From Vulcanimicrobiia bacterium (GTDB taxonomy: Bacteria; Eremiobacterota; Eremiobacteria; Baltobacterales; Baltobacteraceae), in NCBI GenBank assembly GCA_024281135.1, contig JAMXLG010000295.1, positions 1 through 11,910 of the forward strand: 11,910 nt of DNA. Direction: 5' to 3'. The notes beneath the pieces are model-generated. The model ran no database searches, was not told the origin of the DNA, and saw only the letters and a list, made by a program, of their open reading frames with translations. Both the position numbers and the translations under genes were made by a program. Shown piece after piece: positions 1 to 7,560 of the stretch. How positions within the stretch are numbered: position 1 is the stretch's first letter; each line of letters opens with the position of its first letter.

Positions 1-193
1 GAAGAAAGACTACCCCGAACGCGCGCTCGAAGCGCTGAAGGTTGCGATCGACGATTACCGCGCAAAAGTAGCGGAAGGCAAAGTTCCCGATTACGGTACG
101 ATGGCGGCGCCGGAACGCAAGCCGCAAGCCGTCGCGCAGACGCCGGAAGCACCGCCGCAAGACGACGGAAAACTGCTCATCAAACTCCGCTAA
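1..193 (+). CDS. C-terminal fragment of an unrecognised protein
   Basis: This is the 3' end of a gene that begins before the window; 63 codons are visible in the frame starting at base 2, ending with TAA at 191-193. The visible part starts with a charged, probably helical stretch (KKDYPERALEALKVAIDDYR) and passes into a Pro/Ala/Gln-rich, low-complexity linker (about residues 34-54). It ends with a short tail, GKLLIKLR. I do not recognise the family. The low-complexity tail argues that the catalytic or main domain lies outside the window. A strong terminator hairpin follows 16 bases after the stop, so this is the last gene of its transcript. The function cannot be assigned from what is visible. 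Confidence 0.6.
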   Translation, partial: KKDYPERALEALKVAIDDYRAKVAEGKVPDYGTMAAPERKPQAVAQTPEAPPQDDGKLLIKLR

Positions 194-209
194 CGCATTC
201 GTGTCATTG

Positions 210-239
210 AAAAGCCCGCAGCTTACGTTGCGGGCTTTT
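210..239. terminator. Intrinsic terminator, probably bidirectional
   Basis: A perfect 11-base inverted repeat (AAAAGCCCGCA at 210-220 and TGCGGGCTTTT at 229-239) encloses an 8-base loop. The GC core is flanked by A-runs and T-runs on both sides, so it can work as a rho-independent terminator in either direction. It lies between the plus-strand gene ending at 193 and the minus-strand transporter remnant ending at 243, where a terminator shared by converging transcripts is expected. Confidence 0.9.
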
Positions 240-242
240 GTG

Positions 243-374
243 CTACGCGCGCAGTTGCGCGAACGATCCAGCAATATACCGTGAATGCGGCGCACCGAGA
301 CGCCAAGCGAGACCAAGTCCCACAATTCCCATGACGGAAGCAAACGAGGCAAGTGGAACGGGACGAGTAATCAT
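243..374 (-). pseudogene. 3'-truncated SLAC1/TehA-type transporter remnant
   Basis: The 43-residue frame starts at ATG 372-374 and stops at TAG 243-245. Its N-terminal half (PLASFASVMGIVGLGLAWR) resembles the first transmembrane helix of the TDT/SLAC1 family, which includes TehA and anion-channel-like proteins; E. coli TehA has a similar F-x-x-V-x-G-x-x-G-x-x-x-AWR start. Full family members have about 10 helices and over 300 residues. Here the frame ends after one helix and only about 50 bases separate it from the next gene, so the rest is absent rather than frameshifted. Its ATG overlaps the glycosidase stop codon by four bases (ATGA), which suggests it was once the downstream gene of that operon. 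It could still be translated as a small membrane peptide. The family call rests on one helix. Confidence 0.55.
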
Positions 375-2881
375 GGCTGATCCTCTAAGGCCGTGAATTC
401 GATTAGTCGGTACCCGCCGGCTTCGATCGTGAGCGCGTTGCCGTGCAGGTCTTCCATCGAGAGAATTCCGTTGTCTTGCCATGTGCTGCGCTCGCTATCA
501 TAGGTGCGTACGTAGAAGCGATGCAATGAACTCATGGGGTTGGTGAACACGACCGGAGTCTGCACGGTTTGTTCGCTCACGTTTCCAATCAATACGGCTG
601 CACCGCCGTGACGAGCGAGCGCAATTGCAACGATGCAGTCATCGTACACGCGTACGAAATCGGAGACGTCTCGTTCGTAAAGCAGTACGTCCCAGTCGCT
701 TTCGACCGGCGCAGTCGAGTAGATGCGAAAACCCGAGATGCCCTCGCGAACGATGAAGTACGAAAGCGTAGTACCGTGGTACGGCAACTCTCGCAAACCG
801 ACGAATTGCCAATGTGACGGAATCAACGGACTGACGCGCGGTACGCCGGGTTGAAGCACCAAGCCGCAGACGCCCTCGACAGCGGCCCACAGAAAACGCG
901 GAGGCTCCCACGGCGAGAGGCGCATTCCGCGGTTCTCGAGACTTTCGCCGTCGAACCATTCGCTAAATTGACCGGGAATCGTGTTGTTGCGCTTCGGATT
1001 GACCGCGTAGTGTTGAAACGAAGAACGTAGCCCGCGAACCATCACTTCGGGGTGGTAACTCGCGGCTCCAAATGCATACCACCACGTCAGTCCCGGCCAG
1101 ACTCCGCCCAACAGGCCGGAATGAGCGGACGGATCGAAGCGAGGATCGTAGCGTGATACCGTGCGTAAACCGGCTTCGGTCCAAAAATCTTCGCAGTTCA
1201 GACGGCTGATGATTCTAAAACCCGTCTCTTCGGAACACGCGCGCATCATAACAGGAAAGACTTGATCGCCGGTAACGTCCGTTCGCGGATTCCCGTCAAC
1301 GTCGATGTTGAGGTAATAGAGCCCGTTCTCCGGATTGATCAAATTACGATCCATCGACGCCTGAAGGCGCTGCGATGCAGTCCTAAACTCACGCGCGTCC
1401 TCGTCGTGTTCGCCGAGATTCTCGGCAAGGTGGCCCGCTGCGCGCAGCGCTGCGACGCATTCCGCATTCAGCTCGGTTACTGCCCCGTTGATCTTGTAGT
1501 CCGGGATGATGTTCCGCCACCCTGCGATCGCCCACATTTCACCGCGCGGGTCGTCGGCGCTACAGTACACGAGACCGCGGTCGTCGATCTGCAACATGAT
1601 ATACTTCGCTGCGCGTGAAACGACAGGATACGTGTCTCGGAGCCATGCAACGTCGCCCGTCGAGCGAAAGTGATGATTGACGGCCAGCACAAAGAGCGGC
1701 GTGTCGTCGTTGATATTGAGCCCGTAATCTTCGACGCTTCCGTCGACCGCGTCGATATATTCCGGAAGCTTGCCATTCGGGTATTGGTGTTCGGCGATGA
1801 GGTTGAGGAGATCGCGCGAAAACTCGGGCAAAAAGTGGTCGTTGCCATAGACGAACCACGCGCAATCGCGAACGACGACTACAGCGTACTTCCCTGGATC
1901 GTTCGTGAATGCGTTTCCGATGGAGTACGATGCCATGACGCGCCGCATGTTTACTTTACTCCAGAAGGCGCCTTCGTTGATTGTACGATCGGGAGTGATA
2001 ACGCGACCGCGGCAGATCTCGCGACGCATGTGTTCGATCGAATTCTGTAATGCCGTGCTCGCGTCTTCGGCGTTATTCGTTTGACGCAGCGCATCTTCAA
2101 CGCCGTCGCCGGTGAGCGTCAGTCTAAATGCAAGCTCCCTTCTTTCACCTGGTTCGAGCGTGAGATCGAACTGCAGCTGACCTATCTGGTCGCCACGATT
2201 ATCGACCGTGTTCGTCAATGAATGTACGTGCGAGGCATCGTAGACCGAGCCGAAATCGAGATCGGCGCTATACCGTGACGGCTCGTCGGATGCCGAAAAG
2301 ACGCAAGCCCAGTTCGGTTTTACGATGTTGCTGGCAACGAGAGCGTGTGCCGATTCATCGAAATACGATGCAACCTGCGCTCTCGGCGTACCGCACAACT
2401 CAGCGGAACACGTAACGCGTATGACGTGCGAATCGCTGTCCCGGTTATGGAGGCTTACGGCCACGTAAACAATGGGCGGGTCTTTGTCGCCCGGCGCACC
2501 CGGGCCGTAAGGAAGAAAGGTCGTTTCTTCGATGTCGATGACGCGTGCAATCCGAAATCGCACGCGCTGATAGGCCGGGTGGATCTCAAACGTTCGTGTA
2601 CCGCCTTCGGGATAGATGGCGGTGTATGCATCGTTGTCTGGATGTCCGTCGAGGAGCGGAACACGCCGATCAAGCCGTCGCGCGCGTGCTCCGTAGCGGA
2701 CCTGCACCGCACCGACGAGCGCGCGTCCGACGTCATTGAGGAAAATGCGCTCGATCGCGCCGGTGCCCTTGGTGTGAATCCAGAGCGCACTGTTGCCGTA
2801 GCTTGCGCCCATGCCGAGGTTCGACTCCGACAGCGTAAATGAAGGTAGCTCTGAAACGGTGATGTTATTCGTTTTCAGCAC
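371..2881 (-). CDS. Six-hairpin (alpha/alpha)6 glycosidase-like protein
   Basis: The 836-residue protein has a beta-rich N-terminal region (about 1-290), an alpha-helical barrel region (about 300-690) and a beta-rich C-terminal tail. This is the layout of the six-hairpin glycosidase superfamily, which includes GH15, GH63, GH94 and amylo-alpha-1,6-glucosidase. Motifs that fit are RDCAWFVYGND (R338, D339), NINDDTPLF (D392, D393), AVTELNAE (E470) and FSEWFDGE (E641) followed by SPWEPPRFLW. The acidic residues are candidates for catalysis, but I cannot say which act. No signal peptide is visible, so it is probably cytoplasmic. I cannot place it in one GH family; hydrolase or phosphorylase activity on an alpha-glycan are both possible. 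The start is GTG (2879-2881) with only a weak GGA 9 bases upstream. The frame stays open back to 3001 without any canonical start. The stop overlaps the transporter remnant by four bases. Confidence 0.82.
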   Translation of the reverse strand: MLKTNNITVSELPSFTLSESNLGMGASYGNSALWIHTKGTGAIERIFLNDVGRALVGAVQVRYGARARRLDRRVPLLDGHPDNDAYTAIYPEGGTRTFEIHPAYQRVRFRIARVIDIEETTFLPYGPGAPGDKDPPIVYVAVSLHNRDSDSHVIRVTCSAELCGTPRAQVASYFDESAHALVASNIVKPNWACVFSASDEPSRYSADLDFGSVYDASHVHSLTNTVDNRGDQIGQLQFDLTLEPGERRELAFRLTLTGDGVEDALRQTNNAEDASTALQNSIEHMRREICRGRVITPDRTINEGAFWSKVNMRRVMASYSIGNAFTNDPGKYAVVVVRDCAWFVYGNDHFLPEFSRDLLNLIAEHQYPNGKLPEYIDAVDGSVEDYGLNINDDTPLFVLAVNHHFRSTGDVAWLRDTYPVVSRAAKYIMLQIDDRGLVYCSADDPRGEMWAIAGWRNIIPDYKINGAVTELNAECVAALRAAGHLAENLGEHDEDAREFRTASQRLQASMDRNLINPENGLYYLNIDVDGNPRTDVTGDQVFPVMMRACSEETGFRIISRLNCEDFWTEAGLRTVSRYDPRFDPSAHSGLLGGVWPGLTWWYAFGAASYHPEVMVRGLRSSFQHYAVNPKRNNTIPGQFSEWFDGESLENRGMRLSPWEPPRFLWAAVEGVCGLVLQPGVPRVSPLIPSHWQFVGLRELPYHGTTLSYFIVREGISGFRIYSTAPVESDWDVLLYERDVSDFVRVYDDCIVAIALARHGGAAVLIGNVSEQTVQTPVVFTNPMSSLHRFYVRTYDSERSTWQDNGILSMEDLHGNALTIEAGGYRLIEFTALEDQP

Positions 2882-2944
2882 GCGATAAGATCCGTTGAGG
2901 AGTGTGCGCTTAGCGTACTGTACTTCGAGCGCAAGGTCGATAAG

Positions 2945-2961
2945 GCGAGCGGGCCGCTCGC
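2945..2961. promoter_or_regulatory. 17-base perfect palindrome between divergent genes
   Basis: GCGAGCGG and its exact complement CCGCTCGC are separated by one base. The element sits centrally in the 150-base gap between the divergent glycosidase and glycosyltransferase genes, where an operator for a dimeric regulator would be placed. It could also be a hairpin in the 5' leader of either transcript. No T-run follows, so it is not a terminator. No regulator gene is in the window. The role is inferred from symmetry and position only. Confidence 0.4.
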
Positions 2962-3032
2962 TTGTCGGCTGGGGTTTGAAACCACCGGTCCCTTTGGCGG
3001 ATTACGCGGGGTGATTGGAGCACATCTGTGTG

Positions 3033-4514
3033 ATGCGAGCGGAGGCGTTGAAGCGACCGTACCTGATCCTCATACTTGCCATAGTTGCCCTTCGCGTGGC
3101 GGCCGCAAGTTTATTTCCCGTTGCAGGCGACGAGGCATATTACTGGGAGTGGAGCCGCCGGCTCGCTTTTGGTTACGTCGATCATCCGCCGATGGTCGCA
3201 TGGACGATCGCGTTGTTCGATTGGGGCGCGCACAACGCGCTGCTGCTTCGCGCGGGTTTCCTGATTTGCGGCGTCATCACGGCGCTCGCAGCGTGGGACT
3301 TTGTTCGAATAGCGACCGGATCGGCAGCGCGAGCTATGGTGGCTGCGCTTGCGGTAACGATTACTCCCCTCGGGTTGACGGCCTTCAACCTAGCCGCTCC
3401 TGACGGGCCGTTTCTCGCGATGTGGATGGCGACGCTCGCGTTTGCTCAGCGAGCGCTAGGACGGCAAAGCTGGCAATGGTGGATGCTCGCGGGACTCACG
3501 CTCGGGCTTACCGCGCTCTCCCGTGTTTTTGCTGTGTCACTCCTAGCCGGTATGCTTTGGGCGATTTGGGGCTCACGTCCGCACGAGCGAAGCGCTTGGC
3601 GTGGATTTGCGCTCGCCGCGATCGTCGCGCTCGTTGCCGTAACGCCTTACCTTATTTGGAATGCCTTGCACGGGTGGGCGGGAATCGAATTTGCGCTCGC
3701 GCACCGGCACCATTTTGTTGCGTTTTCACCACTGCGGACGATCGCGACTGTCGTTGGAGCATTGGCGGTCGGCGCGCTGTTTTTCGTACCCATGATCGCT
3801 CGGGCAGTCGTCAAGGAATTGCGCGGCGTTACACTTGCTGGCCGGTTGCTCATCGGCAGCGCCGCGCCGCTTGCGATCATCGTTATCGCGCTCTCACTCT
3901 TTGAGCCCGTCGAATTGTACTGGTTCGCGGGGCCGATGCTTTCGCTGCTCGTGCTTGCATTTATCGTCCCTGAGCAGTCGGGCGAGGTATTCCGCCGGCG
4001 CGTAGTTTGGGCGCTTGCGCCGGCATTGATGTTGGCATTCGTTGCATCGCTCCTCGCATGCATTCCGTCGACGGCGATCGTCCATATCGCAAGCCTTTTG
4101 CCGCGGAACGTCTCGACCTACAGCGCGCTCGAGATTTACAGCGATCGAACGCTGGCGGAGGCGCTTCGAGCTCAGTACCGCGATTCGATTATCGTTACCG
4201 ATGAGTACGGGCTCTCGAGCATGATGGACTTTTATGGTGGAATCGCGCCGAACGTCATCGGCTACAACAGTGAAGGGCGGGAAGCACTCCGATGGCTCGC
4301 GAGGCCGCAAGCTAAGCAGATGCTTTATCTCGACCATATCGATGTCAATGCGCGGCCCGATATGTTGCGTTTACTCAAGCTTGCGTGCGGTGCGGTGGAA
4401 CCGATGCCGGGCATCGTCGTACGCGTAGACCGCTTCCCGATCCACACGTTTTCGCTGAGCCGGTGCGTGAACTTCGATAGCAGAAGCGTTGCCATTTTGA
4501 ACCACGCGCCATGA
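3033..4514 (+). CDS. Membrane glycosyltransferase, GT39/GT83 (PMT/ArnT) type
   Basis: The protein of about 493 residues is a polytopic membrane protein with many hydrophobic helices up to about residue 345 and a soluble C-terminal part. The first extracytoplasmic loop holds GDEAYYWEW (32-40) and a DHPP motif (50-53), the acidic signature of the dolichyl/undecaprenyl-phosphate-sugar glycosyltransferases (PMT, ArnT and relatives). APDGP (122-126) fits a second conserved loop. Such enzymes transfer a sugar from a polyprenyl-phosphate carrier to protein or lipid on the outer face of the membrane. Donor and acceptor cannot be read from sequence. ATG 3033 is chosen because GGAG (3017-3020) lies 12 bases upstream; GTG 3030 (spacer 9) or TTG 3015 are in-frame alternatives. 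It runs in the same direction as the GH125 gene, 106 bases ahead of it, and divergent from the glycosidase. Confidence 0.85.
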   Translation: MRAEALKRPYLILILAIVALRVAAASLFPVAGDEAYYWEWSRRLAFGYVDHPPMVAWTIALFDWGAHNALLLRAGFLICGVITALAAWDFVRIATGSAARAMVAALAVTITPLGLTAFNLAAPDGPFLAMWMATLAFAQRALGRQSWQWWMLAGLTLGLTALSRVFAVSLLAGMLWAIWGSRPHERSAWRGFALAAIVALVAVTPYLIWNALHGWAGIEFALAHRHHFVAFSPLRTIATVVGALAVGALFFVPMIARAVVKELRGVTLAGRLLIGSAAPLAIIVIALSLFEPVELYWFAGPMLSLLVLAFIVPEQSGEVFRRRVVWALAPALMLAFVASLLACIPSTAIVHIASLLPRNVSTYSALEIYSDRTLAEALRAQYRDSIIVTDEYGLSSMMDFYGGIAPNVIGYNSEGREALRWLARPQAKQMLYLDHIDVNARPDMLRLLKLACGAVEPMPGIVVRVDRFPIHTFSLSRCVNFDSRSVAILNHAP

Positions 4515-4620
4515 CGGCGTTTTAGGCCGCCAGCATCCCGGCAAGCGCATCCTTGTGGATGCAACCGAGCCGTTTATCAGTTAGAATCGAGATAATTCGG
4601 TCGGTACGGGCGGTGCGATA

Positions 4621-5892
4621 ATGGAAAGGATCAAGCGCGCTTGCGTTTCTGCGGGAGTTTTTCTTGCAGTCTCGTGCGGTGCGCTTTTTCTCTACGGCGC
4701 CGGCACCGCCGGCAATCATCGCGCGAGTCATCGCTCCGCCGTGGCGGCGACGCTGCAAAGCATCTACCGGCGCGCATACGATGAAGCGTACAGCCGGCAC
4801 GCGATTCCCCAGAATGACGGTACAACGTTCGTTTCCACGGGCGACATCGACATGGAGTGGCTTCGCGACTCCAGCGCAACGATGACGCCGTACATCCGTC
4901 AAGCGGACACCGATCCGTATGTTCGCGGGATGCTGGAAGGCACGATCGCGCGACAGGCGCGATATATCCTGATCGATCCCTACGCTAACGCATTCACCAA
5001 AGATTATCGCGTGAGCGAGCGCAAGTTCGAGATGGATTCATTGCTCTATCCGGTGTGGTTTGCGTACCAATATTGGAAGTCGACCGGGGACCGAAGCATA
5101 TTCACGCCGCAACTTCAGCGCGCGTTTTCAACCGTCGTCTCGACGCTTCGCACCGAACAACGCCACACCAAACGCTCGCGCTATCATAACCCGCTGCTCG
5201 GAAATAACGGCCGCGGCTCGCCGACCGCTTACACCGGACTGGTGTGGACCGGATTCCGTCCGTCCGACGATCTCGCCCGGTATCACTTCAATATTCCGGA
5301 CAATATGTTCGGGGTCGTGGTTCTTCAATATTTGACCGACATCGAAAAATCGGTGTACCGCAATCAGCGCATGGCCGCGAATGCTTGGGGCCTTTCCGTC
5401 GAGATTCAGGGCGCTGTCGAGCGATACGGCGTCGTCAATCTGCCGGGCATCGGACGGATGTACGCGTACGAAGTCGACGGGTACGGCCATACCAACCTCA
5501 TGGATGACGCAAATATCCCGTCGTTGCTTTCAATCCCATATTTTCACTACACGGGCGTGCACGACGTCGTCTACCAGGCAACGCGCAACTTCATCCTCTC
5601 GCCGCGTAACAAGTATTACTTTCAGGGCAAGTATGCGTCCGGGATCGGAAGTCCGCACACGCCGCGCGGCTACGTGTGGCCGCTCGCACTCATCATGCAA
5701 ATTCTAACGTCGACAGACCAAAGCGAAGTGACGCGCGTTCTCGGTTATCTTGCTGCTGCCGACGTCGGCGATCATCTCTTGCACGAATCGTTCAATGCCG
5801 ATTGGCCGGAGCAGTACACGCGCGACGATTTTGCGTGGCCCAATGCGCTGTTCGCACAAATGATGATCATGCGGCAGAACGGGCGCCGTTAA
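4621..5892 (+). CDS. GH125 exo-alpha-1,6-mannosidase, exported
   Basis: The 423-residue protein carries the GH125 (formerly DUF1237) signatures in order: TGDIDMEWLRDSSA, EMDSLLYP, GFRPSDD (211-217), FNIPDNMF, YAYEVDGYGHTNLMDDANIP, GIGSPHTPRGYVWP and HESF (388-391). GH125 enzymes are metal-independent inverting exo-alpha-1,6-mannosidases. The Clostridium perfringens enzyme uses Asp220 and Glu393; D216 and E389 here are both offset by four and so probably correspond. A basic start (MERIKR) and a hydrophobic stretch (about 9-26) form a signal peptide or N-terminal anchor; Cys19 sits in a weak lipobox-like context. Many GH125 proteins lack such a signal, so export points to extracytoplasmic mannoside trimming. 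No strong Shine-Dalgarno precedes the ATG. Its TAA shares bases with the stop of the converging ThpR gene (5889-5892). Confidence 0.93.
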   Translation: MERIKRACVSAGVFLAVSCGALFLYGAGTAGNHRASHRSAVAATLQSIYRRAYDEAYSRHAIPQNDGTTFVSTGDIDMEWLRDSSATMTPYIRQADTDPYVRGMLEGTIARQARYILIDPYANAFTKDYRVSERKFEMDSLLYPVWFAYQYWKSTGDRSIFTPQLQRAFSTVVSTLRTEQRHTKRSRYHNPLLGNNGRGSPTAYTGLVWTGFRPSDDLARYHFNIPDNMFGVVVLQYLTDIEKSVYRNQRMAANAWGLSVEIQGAVERYGVVNLPGIGRMYAYEVDGYGHTNLMDDANIPSLLSIPYFHYTGVHDVVYQATRNFILSPRNKYYFQGKYASGIGSPHTPRGYVWPLALIMQILTSTDQSEVTRVLGYLAAADVGDHLLHESFNADWPEQYTRDDFAWPNALFAQMMIMRQNGRR

Positions 5893-6434
5893 TCGGCGCT
5901 GCTGAACGGTGCGCGTTTGCGCACCTCGTATCGCGTCGTGCCGCCGGCCGGGAGTGACTCGAAGAGCACGATTTCGCTGACCACCATGACGTGTAACCCA
6001 AGATCGAGCATCGGCAATGCACGCGGCGAGCCGCCCTTGACGCGTGCGACGGTGATGTGCGCCACCGCGTCGTCTTGAAAGTCGAAACCGAACTCGCGAT
6101 AGCGATCGCGCAGCCCGTAGGAGAGCGTTCGGAACGCAGTACCTTGATCGCGTGAACCGACAAAGGTGATTCGCGGTCGCCGTTCGTTTGGAAAAGCACC
6201 CAGTCGGTCCCATGTGATTTCGAAGGGAGAAGCGAGCGCCGCCGTTGTTTCGAGTACGCTGTCCACGGCGGCAAGTTGCTCGTCGCGAACGTTCCCTAAG
6301 AATGCGAGGGTAACGTGCAATTTTTCCGGCGCTTCGTACTTGGCTTCGAATGCAGCTCGCTGTAGTCGAGACTGAACCTCGACGCACATCGCGCGCGTCG
6401 GTTCGTCGAGTTCGATGCCGGCGAAGAGTCGCAT
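5889..6434 (-). CDS. thpR: RNA 2',3'-cyclic phosphodiesterase (2'-5' RNA ligase family)
   Basis: At 181 residues it has the family's normal length. Both catalytic HxTx tetrapeptides of the 2H phosphoesterase superfamily are present: HVTL (H40, T42) followed by AFLGNV, and HITV (H126, T128) followed by ARVK. It begins with MRLFAGIEL, the typical ThpR/LigT start. Family members open 2',3'-cyclic phosphate RNA ends to 2'-phosphates and can join tRNA halves by a reversible 2'-5' bond; which activity matters in vivo is unsettled. It is the last gene of the four-gene minus-strand operon. Its ATG overlaps the stop of the metallo-hydrolase gene by one base (TAATG), so translation is probably coupled. 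No terminator follows, and the stop overlaps that of the converging GH125 gene. Confidence 0.93.
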   Translation of the reverse strand: MRLFAGIELDEPTRAMCVEVQSRLQRAAFEAKYEAPEKLHVTLAFLGNVRDEQLAAVDSVLETTAALASPFEITWDRLGAFPNERRPRITFVGSRDQGTAFRTLSYGLRDRYREFGFDFQDDAVAHITVARVKGGSPRALPMLDLGLHVMVVSEIVLFESLPAGGTTRYEVRKRAPFSSAD

Positions 6435-7069
6435 TACTGCAAGTACGGATTTGAGTGACGTTCTGTGCCAATCGTCGTGAATGCGCCGTGTCCGGGAATC
6501 ACGGGTGTTGGATCGGGATAGTCTAGGAGTTTGCGATTGATGGAATCAACGATGTCCTTCATCGATGTTCCGCCGAGATCCCAACGGCCGATCGCTCCGG
6601 CAAAAAGCGTGTCGCCTGTAATCAGCCGTAGATCGGTATCATGGCGCACCGAGAAGCACACACTGCCCGGCGTGTGACCCGGCGTATGCAGCACTTCGAA
6701 ATCTACCGAGCCGATCGTGAAGCGGTCACCGTCCGCCAAGTCACCGTCGAGTTCGACCACCGGCGGCATTTCAGGCAATCCGAACATGCGCGCGAGCGCG
6801 GGCTGCTGATGATAGATCGGAAGATCGGCCGGATGCAGCAACGCGTCCGCACGCGTGCGTTCGCGCAGTCCACCGACGTCGGCGATGTGATCGAAGTGGG
6901 CGTGCGTGTGAATCAGGTACTTTGCGCGCAACCCTAGGCGCGCAAGACGCTCGACGACGTCCGGAACGCCGTCGCCGCCGTCGATCACGATGGCTTCTCG
7001 CGTCGTCTCGTCGGCGACGATCGTGCAATTACATGCCAAGAGCCCGACTGGAAACGTCTCGAAAATCAT
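6434..7069 (-). CDS. Metallo-beta-lactamase fold hydrolase, glyoxalase II-like
   Basis: The 211-residue protein has the full set of metal ligands of the metallo-beta-lactamase fold: THAHFDH (H56, H58, D60, H61), TPGHTPGS (H132), TGDTLF (D153) and PGHG (H194). The compact length and the GDTLFAGAIGRWDLGG segment match small glyoxalase II/GloB-like hydrolases, which cleave thioesters such as S-lactoylglutathione. It lacks the C-terminal helical domain of true GloB, so the substrate is unknown. The start at ATG 7067-7069 gives the usual MIFETFPVG opening. An in-frame ATG at 7141 would add 24 basic residues inside the preceding gene and is unlikely. The ATG overlaps the flavin reductase stop by four bases (ATGA), and the stop overlaps the thpR start. 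Confidence 0.93.
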   Translation of the reverse strand: MIFETFPVGLLACNCTIVADETTREAIVIDGGDGVPDVVERLARLGLRAKYLIHTHAHFDHIADVGGLRERTRADALLHPADLPIYHQQPALARMFGLPEMPPVVELDGDLADGDRFTIGSVDFEVLHTPGHTPGSVCFSVRHDTDLRLITGDTLFAGAIGRWDLGGTSMKDIVDSINRKLLDYPDPTPVIPGHGAFTTIGTERHSNPYLQ

Positions 7070-7560
7070 TCGACGCGCATTCCGAAGTCGTGATAGCCAC
7101 CGTTGAAGTATCCGAGCGGCGTTCCTGCGCGCGCGGTGCATCCGACAACGCGACCGATGATGATCGAATGCGAACCCGCATGGTGTTCTTCAGCGAGCTC
7201 GCAATCGAAGTGTCCGATCGTTCCGAGAATTACGGGTGCACCGGTAACGTCGACGTCGAACGGGACGCCTTCGAATTGATGCTCGCGGATCTTTCCGGAA
7301 AAACGCTCGGCGAGCTCGCGTTGTCCTGCGGAGAGCAAATTTACGCAGAAGATACGCGACGTCGAGATGTAGAGATAGCTGCGGGCTTCGCGGTTTACGC
7401 AGATCAGCAGCATCGGCGGGTCGACGGCAACGCTCGAAAATGCGTTGAGCGTCATACCGCGTGGTTCACCTTCGCGCAGACTAGTGACGACCGTGACGCC
7501 CGTCGGGTAGTGACGCATCACGTTTCGAAATGCCGATGCGTCGACGGGGGTGTGACTCAT
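7066..7560 (-). CDS. Flavin reductase-like FMN-binding split-barrel protein
   Basis: The 164-residue protein is the normal length for the flavin reductase-like domain (HpaC/DIM6 group). Motifs in order are HYPTGVTVVTS (17-27), GMTLNAFSSVAVDPPMLLI (35-53), FCVNLLSAGQ (71-80), a GSHSIIIGRVV segment in place of the usual GDHxIxxGxV (129-139), and PLGYFNGGY (148-156). Members bind FMN and reduce free flavin with NAD(P)H, commonly to feed a monooxygenase. No monooxygenase is in this window, so the partner is unknown. The ATG overlaps the O-methyltransferase stop by four bases and the stop overlaps the metallo-hydrolase start by four, so it lies in the middle of a translationally coupled operon. 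Confidence 0.92.
   Translation of the reverse strand: MSHTPVDASAFRNVMRHYPTGVTVVTSLREGEPRGMTLNAFSSVAVDPPMLLICVNREARSYLYISTSRIFCVNLLSAGQRELAERFSGKIREHQFEGVPFDVDVTGAPVILGTIGHFDCELAEEHHAGSHSIIIGRVVGCTARAGTPLGYFNGGYHDFGMRVE

Noticed and set aside
4547..4562. Hairpin GCATCC-TTGT-GGATGC between the glycosyltransferase and GH125 genes
   Set aside because: The stem is only six bases and no T-run follows, so it does not support a terminator. The GATAAT at 4591-4596 nearby has no matching -35 box, so I do not call a promoter either.
5704..6471. Minus-strand open frame of about 255 codons
   Set aside because: It overlaps thpR in another frame and the GH125 gene on the opposite strand. Its translation is Arg-rich and without motifs, while thpR shows both HxTx motifs.
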